Shown: piece by piece, positions 54,221 through 58,862 of the stretch
Numbering within the stretch: position 1 is the first letter of the stretch
Layout: each line of letters opens with the position of its first letter
Source: Spirosoma sp.
GTDB taxonomy: Bacteria; Bacteroidota; Bacteroidia; Cytophagales; Spirosomataceae
Reading direction: 5' to 3'
NCBI GenBank assembly: GCA_014377625.1
Contig: JACMPG010000375.1
Coordinates: 1-58,862 of the forward strand
Length of the DNA: 58,862 nucleotides
Position numbers and translations under genes: made by a program
Notes under the pieces: model-generated
The model's input: only the letters and a program-made list of their open reading frames with translations
The model's database searches: none
What the model was told of the DNA's origin: nothing

Positions 54221-57200
54221 ATGACTACTGATCTGATCGTCCGCCGAAAACTTGTCCACGATTACTGGGCAACGAAACTGACGGGCACCAATACACCCAC
54301 TCATCTATCTACCCCATTGTCCGACCGTTCGGTCGTGCACCGGGCCTCCTTTGCGGTTCCGATGGAGCCTTCGGTGGTGGCCAGACTGATGGCCATGACC
54401 AAGGGATCCCCCTGGTCGCTGCTGACGATTACCGCTACGCTCTATCAGGTGTTGCTGTATCGGTACTACCCGGAGGGTGGTCCGATGATGGTGGCGCCCA
54501 ATACGCAGGGCGATGCCGACGATGTACTCGTTTACCAGATTGGCCTGACCCCCGGCGATACGCTGCGGACCTGCGCAGGCCGGATGAAAGAAGACATTCA
54601 GCAGGCCCAGCGTCATGCCGATGTAGATGGGATGGCGCTGCGTCAGATTGCTCAGGAAGGAAACATAGACGCCGATAGCCTGTTCCGGTTCGGACTGATG
54701 ATCGACTCGTTTCATGCGCCTGCTGCTCTGACCAACCGTTGTGCGTTGCTGTTATGCATTCAGTCCAGTGCGGATCAGGTGTCGTTTCAGTGGCAGTACG
54801 ATGCGGGTTTGTTCTCGTCGGCCTTTGTGCGGCAGTTCGCAGAGCAGTATCTTACCCTGCTCGATACGCTCATGGCCGGAGCCAATGCCCCGGTAGCGGA
54901 CATAAACCTGCTATCGGCCACCGAGATGGCCCGGCTGCGGACCGGCTTCAACGCAACGGCTGCCCCGCTCGATCCGGCCCTGACCGTAGTTACTCGCTTT
55001 GAGCATCAAGTTAGCCAGACCCCCGGCGCGGAAGCACTGGTGTTTGGGCAGGACGTGCTAACCTATGCCCAACTGAACGACCGGGTCAATCAACTGGCCA
55101 ATCAGCTGATCGGGGCGGGGGTTCAGCCCGGCAATCTGGTGGGCGTTTGCGTTGACCGGTCCGGCTGGAGTGTTGCGGCAATTCTGGCAATTCTGAAGGC
55201 CGGCGGGGTGTATCTCCACCTCGACCAGCACCAGCCAACGGCCCGGCGCGCGGCCATTGTTCAGGCGGCAAAACCCGTGCTGATCATCACCGAAACCGGC
55301 AGTATGGCTACCCTCAACGGCCTGACCGTACCGACGCTGCTGACCGACACGCTGGTGCCACCGACGGATACCGTGCCGAATCCGGCCATTACAATTCAGC
55401 AGGAAGCGGCTTCATACTGCATCTATACATCCGGCTCCACGGGCGAACCGAAGGGCGTGATGCAAACCCACCGGACACTGATTAACCTGATGGAGTGGCA
55501 ATGCCACCAGTCGGGTATTACGGCGGGTGAGCGATATCTCCAATATGCCTCGTTCGGGTTCGACGTTTCGTTGCAGGATATCTGTTTCTGCCTTTGCTAC
55601 GGCGGCAGTCTGCACGTACTGCCCGAAGCCGACAAACTCTCGATCCGCGCCATTCAGACCTACATCCTGACTCATAGGATTCAGACGCTGTACATGCCGG
55701 GATCGGTACTGAACAACCTGTTCGACACTGACCTCGGAGCCGACTTTACCGGTCATGCCCTTACCCAGATGATTACAGCGGGTGAGCAGTTGCTGATTGG
55801 CACCCATCTGGGCCGTTTTCTTACCGAAAACCCCACCATCAAATTACACAACCACTACGGCCCTTCTGAAACGCACGTCGTTACGGCGCATACCGTTTCG
55901 GGCAGTCAGCCCATTATTACTAAAACGCCCATCGGCAAGCCCGTTGCCAACACGCAGGTGTACATCCTGAATGAGCAGTACCAACTGGTACCGGTCGGCA
56001 TGAACGGCGACGTATTCATCGGTGGGTTTAACCTCGCACAAGGCTACCTGGGCCGGCCCGACTGGACGAGCGAACGATTCGTTGAACACACCTGGGCCGA
56101 CGGCGTTACCGAGCGGCTCTACCGCACCGGCGACCTCGCCCGCTGGCAACCCAACGGTACACTGGAGTACATGGGCCGTAAAGATAACCAGGTCAAAATT
56201 CGGGGATACCGGATTGAACTGGCCGAAATCGAGCAGGTCATTCTTCGGTACGAAGGCGTCAAGGAAGTAGTCGTGCTGGTCAACCAAAGCGACGCGTCGG
56301 CCAATACCGAGAGCAAGTACCTTATCGGTTATTACAAGGCCAGCCAGACCATTGACGCAGCTCAGCTACGGACGTACATGAATCGTGTACTGCCCGAATA
56401 CATGGTACCTGTCTATTTCCTGCAACTGGATCAGTTTCCGCTGAACGTAAACGGTAAAGTGGATCGGAAGGCGCTACCTAACCCGGTAACAGCCAGTGTG
56501 AACACCCTGACCGACGAGCCGCAATTACCCCAGACCGCAACCGAAGCCGAAGTAGCTGCAATCTGGGCCGACATCCTGGGAAAAACCAGCGTGGGCGTCA
56601 CCGACGATTTCTTTCGCATCGGCGGGCATTCGCTCAAAGCCACCCGGATGATTGCCCGGATTTACAAGAAATTTGGCGTTGAAGTCGCCATCAAAGATTT
56701 TTTCACGACGCCGACGGTGGCCAGTCTGGCCGACTTTATCAACCGCACTACTACTCGTTCGGTCGTCGACATTCCGATGGCGCCGGTTGCTCCTACCTAC
56801 CCGCTGTCACACGCCCAATACCGGTTCTGGCTCCAGGAGCAGACCAGCGGGCAGCAGCGCTACAACATGCCGTTTACCTGTCGGCTCAACGGCGAGGTCG
56901 ATTCGGATGCGTTTGCCCACGCCTTCCGCGCCCTGATCGAACGCCACGAGATTCTGCGGACCCGCATCGTGGTCGCCGACGGCCAGCCCCGGCAGCAGGT
57001 CATACCAGTCGCTGACGTAGATTGCCAGTGGCAGCTACTTGATTGGCGATCACTGCCCGATCGCGAAGAACGTATTGCCGACATGGCGTCGGCTCAGGCC
57101 CACCAGCCGTTCGATCTGGCACAGGCTCCGTTGTTGCGGGTAAGTCTGGTGCGGGCGGGCGAAACGGATTACGTACTCATACTGGTGATTCACCACATCG

Positions 57201-58862
57201 TCTGCGATGGCTGGTCGATCGACGTGCTGACTAATGAACTGTTCGGTTTTTACGAAACGTACCGGAAAGGCGTGTCCACTACAGCAGAGCCTTTGCGTAT
57301 TCAGTACAAAGACTTTGCAGTGTGGCAGAACGACTGTTTCGGGCAACCCGCTTTTGCCGCCCATGAGCAGTACTGGCACGATCAGTTTGCCGATGGCGGC
57401 CCCGTACTCGAACTGACCACCGACTTTATGCGACCACCCGTTAAGCAGTTCGTGGGTGAATCCATTCAGGCAACCCTCGACGAAACCCTGAGCCAGACCC
57501 TCACCGATTTGGCCAATGCCCAGGGCGTCAGTATGTATATGCTCGTGCTGGCCGCTTTTAAAACGCTACTGTTTCGGTACACCAGCCAGACCGATCTGGT
57601 AGTGGGCAGTCCCGTAGCCGGTCGCGAACACGCCGACCTGCACGGTCAGATCGGCAATTACATCAATACCCTGGCCATCCGTACGGCATTCAGTGGAAAC
57701 GATAGCTTTGCTGATTTGCTGGCGAACGTAAAAGCCGGGATGCTGAATGCCTACACGCACCAGATGTACCCCTTCGACAAACTGGTAGAACACCTCGATG
57801 CCGGAAAAGACCTCAGCCGGACGCCTGTATTCAGCGCCGGGTTCAACTGGCACAACTACGCAGCCGGACAGGCCGAGCCGGATTGGGGCTTCACGGTGGC
57901 CCTGTATGATTCGGGACTGCGGGTGAGTCAGAGCGACCTGTGGCTGCACGGTTCGATGCAGGAAAACGGACAAATCACGCTGTCACTCGATTATGACGTG
58001 GCCCTGTTCGCCCCGGAACGCATCAGCCGGATGCTGACCCATTTTACAGCGATCCTGCGCCAGGTCGGGACCGACAGTCAGCAACCCCTGTCGACGATTG
58101 CCTGTCTCGCTCCCGCCGAAAAGCAGCAGTTACTGGACTGGTCGGAAGGCACGTCTATGGTACACGCCCCTGCCAATGACACCTTAGTGAGTCTGGTAGG
58201 CCAGGCGGTGCAGATATATGGCCAGCAAATTGCCCTGACCGATGGTCAGGATGCGTGGTCGTACACCACCCTCTGGCAGCGGTCTAATCAGGTAGCTAAT
58301 GGGCTGCTAGCCCAATCGGTCAACCCTGAAGAGCCCATCGGCATTCTGCTGCCCCGGCGGGTCTGGATGCTGGCGGGTGTGCTGGGCGTGCTCAAGGCTG
58401 GGGGGTGCTATGTGCCCCTCGACCGCACCTATCCTGCCGACCGGCTGCAACACATTATCCGCGATGCGGGCATCCGGCAGGTACTGGTCGAAGAAGCAGG
58501 TATGGCACAGTCGCTGGGTTTGACCGATGTGACGGAAGTAGTGCTCAGCGAAGAGACGCTGGCGACCGTCAGTACGGCGGAAGTGGCCGTAAATCTGCGT
58601 CCTGAGCAACTGGCCTATATTCTGTACACCTCCGGTTCGACGGGACAGCCCAAGGGCGTTCAGCTCGAACACCGCAACGCCGTCGCCTTTTTGACCTGGT
58701 GCCTGACCGAGTTCGCCGACGCCAATTACGACAGAGCCCTCGCCGTTACCTCCCTTAACTTCGACCTTTCGGTCTACGAATTGTTCTATCCCCTGCTGGC
58801 CGGTAAGCCCGTCCGAATCCTGGAGTCGGGCCTTAGCCTGGTCGATTACCTGCCCACGGTAA
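54221..58862 (+). CDS. NRPS half-C - A(Pro) - T - C - A, cut by the window edge
   Basis: The reading frame opens at ATG 54221, 50 bases after the previous stop, and stays open for 1547 codons to the right edge. Residues 10-240 are again only the C-lobe of a condensation domain (HDYWATKL, LYQVLLYRYY) without HHxxxDG. A1 (about 250-755) has CIYTSGSTGEPKG and the code DVQYIAHVVK, a Pro code. T carries S804 (IGGHSLKAT). C has HHIVCDG (H991/H992, D996). A2 starts near 1320 and is cut after its A4 region. The visible NFDLSVYE and following residues closely match the Ala-coding A2 of the protein at 10830, so Ala or a small residue is likely. Further modules and the release domain lie beyond the window. 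Confidence 0.92.
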   Translation, partial: MTTDLIVRRKLVHDYWATKLTGTNTPTHLSTPLSDRSVVHRASFAVPMEPSVVARLMAMTKGSPWSLLTITATLYQVLLYRYYPEGGPMMVAPNTQGDADDVLVYQIGLTPGDTLRTCAGRMKEDIQQAQRHADVDGMALRQIAQEGNIDADSLFRFGLMIDSFHAPAALTNRCALLLCIQSSADQVSFQWQYDAGLFSSAFVRQFAEQYLTLLDTLMAGANAPVADINLLSATEMARLRTGFNATAAPLDPALTVVTRFEHQVSQTPGAEALVFGQDVLTYAQLNDRVNQLANQLIGAGVQPGNLVGVCVDRSGWSVAAILAILKAGGVYLHLDQHQPTARRAAIVQAAKPVLIITETGSMATLNGLTVPTLLTDTLVPPTDTVPNPAITIQQEAASYCIYTSGSTGEPKGVMQTHRTLINLMEWQCHQSGITAGERYLQYASFGFDVSLQDICFCLCYGGSLHVLPEADKLSIRAIQTYILTHRIQTLYMPGSVLNNLFDTDLGADFTGHALTQMITAGEQLLIGTHLGRFLTENPTIKLHNHYGPSETHVVTAHTVSGSQPIITKTPIGKPVANTQVYILNEQYQLVPVGMNGDVFIGGFNLAQGYLGRPDWTSERFVEHTWADGVTERLYRTGDLARWQPNGTLEYMGRKDNQVKIRGYRIELAEIEQVILRYEGVKEVVVLVNQSDASANTESKYLIGYYKASQTIDAAQLRTYMNRVLPEYMVPVYFLQLDQFPLNVNGKVDRKALPNPVTASVNTLTDEPQLPQTATEAEVAAIWADILGKTSVGVTDDFFRIGGHSLKATRMIARIYKKFGVEVAIKDFFTTPTVASLADFINRTTTRSVVDIPMAPVAPTYPLSHAQYRFWLQEQTSGQQRYNMPFTCRLNGEVDSDAFAHAFRALIERHEILRTRIVVADGQPRQQVIPVADVDCQWQLLDWRSLPDREERIADMASAQAHQPFDLAQAPLLRVSLVRAGETDYVLILVIHHIVCDGWSIDVLTNELFGFYETYRKGVSTTAEPLRIQYKDFAVWQNDCFGQPAFAAHEQYWHDQFADGGPVLELTTDFMRPPVKQFVGESIQATLDETLSQTLTDLANAQGVSMYMLVLAAFKTLLFRYTSQTDLVVGSPVAGREHADLHGQIGNYINTLAIRTAFSGNDSFADLLANVKAGMLNAYTHQMYPFDKLVEHLDAGKDLSRTPVFSAGFNWHNYAAGQAEPDWGFTVALYDSGLRVSQSDLWLHGSMQENGQITLSLDYDVALFAPERISRMLTHFTAILRQVGTDSQQPLSTIACLAPAEKQQLLDWSEGTSMVHAPANDTLVSLVGQAVQIYGQQIALTDGQDAWSYTTLWQRSNQVANGLLAQSVNPEEPIGILLPRRVWMLAGVLGVLKAGGCYVPLDRTYPADRLQHIIRDAGIRQVLVEEAGMAQSLGLTDVTEVVLSEETLATVSTAEVAVNLRPEQLAYILYTSGSTGQPKGVQLEHRNAVAFLTWCLTEFADANYDRALAVTSLNFDLSVYELFYPLLAGKPVRILESGLSLVDYLPTV
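54251..54960 (+). other. second half condensation domain (C-lobe only)
   Basis: The N-terminal part of the protein at 54221. It matches the C-lobe of a condensation domain from the HxxYW helix to the end of the fold (FQWQYDAGLF, then the INLLSATE linker) and lacks the catalytic N-lobe. The arrangement repeats that at 45729: a complete C domain ends the protein just upstream. Confidence 0.7.

Noticed and set aside
10956-54304. Numerous long open frames on the opposite strand and in alternative frames of the NRPS genes
   Set aside because: They are shadows of GC-rich coding sequence, have no recognisable domains, and overlap firmly assigned domains.

Overview
The window is the left part of a large non-ribosomal peptide / polyketide (NRPS-PKS) lipopeptide cluster, most likely from a Bacteroidota bacterium of the Cytophagales (Spirosoma/Dyadobacter-like). 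That placement is inference. It rests on the UpxY-type NusG paralog, the LytTR regulator, the weak ribosome binding sites, a TTG-N18-TATATTTT promoter candidate, and kynurenine enzymes and FAAL/NRPS proteins of a Bacteroidota flavour. No rRNA, tRNA or CRISPR array was seen.

Layout. (1) 1-600: the end of an IS3-family insertion sequence leaving the left edge, then an AT-rich non-coding stretch. (2) 602-4468: a LytTR response regulator and a full-length lantibiotic dehydratase (LanB), closed by a strong intrinsic terminator at 4517-4563. (3) 4866 to the right edge: one same-strand run of genes. It opens with a NusG-like antiterminator (UpxY/LoaP type), then a trehalose-6-phosphate synthase homolog, tryptophan 2,3-dioxygenase, a secreted M28 metallopeptidase and kynurenine 3-monooxygenase. 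Seven complete assembly-line proteins, a carbamoyltransferase and one assembly-line protein cut by the edge follow. A second intrinsic terminator lies inside this run (31692-31724), which gives the antiterminator a plausible job.

Assembly line, read by hand: FAAL-ACP-C-A(Lys)-T-C-A(Ala)-T-C-A(Val)-T | docking-C-T with no A | KS-deadAT-ACP-C-A(Gly-like)-T | carbamoyltransferase | KS-deadAT-ACP-ACP-C-A(Ser)-T-C-A(Asn)-T | C-A(kynurenine-like)-T-C | halfC-A(Tyr-like)-T-degenerate E | C-A(kynurenine-like)-T-C | halfC-A(Pro)-T-C-A(Ala-like, cut). Specificities come from my manual reading of ten-residue A-domain codes and remembered reference codes. They are strongest for Ser, Asn, Val, Pro and Ala, good for Lys, and weakest for the Gly-like, Tyr-like and kynurenine-like domains.

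How it may work together (inference): a fatty acid is activated by the FAAL and put on Lys, and the chain grows through about ten amino acids and two malonate-type extensions. Tryptophan is converted by the dioxygenase and monooxygenase towards 3-hydroxykynurenine, which the two kynurenine-like A domains could load. The carbamoyltransferase adds an O-carbamoyl group. Points that look unusual are two PKS modules with vestigial acyltransferases lacking the active serine, an A-less module, a gene boundary used twice that leaves a half condensation domain at the start of the next protein, and an epimerase domain with a broken HHxxxDG motif. The thioesterase, any MbtH protein, PPTase, discrete AT, arylformamidase and transporter are not in the window; the cluster runs off the right edge. 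I do not recognise this as a described product.
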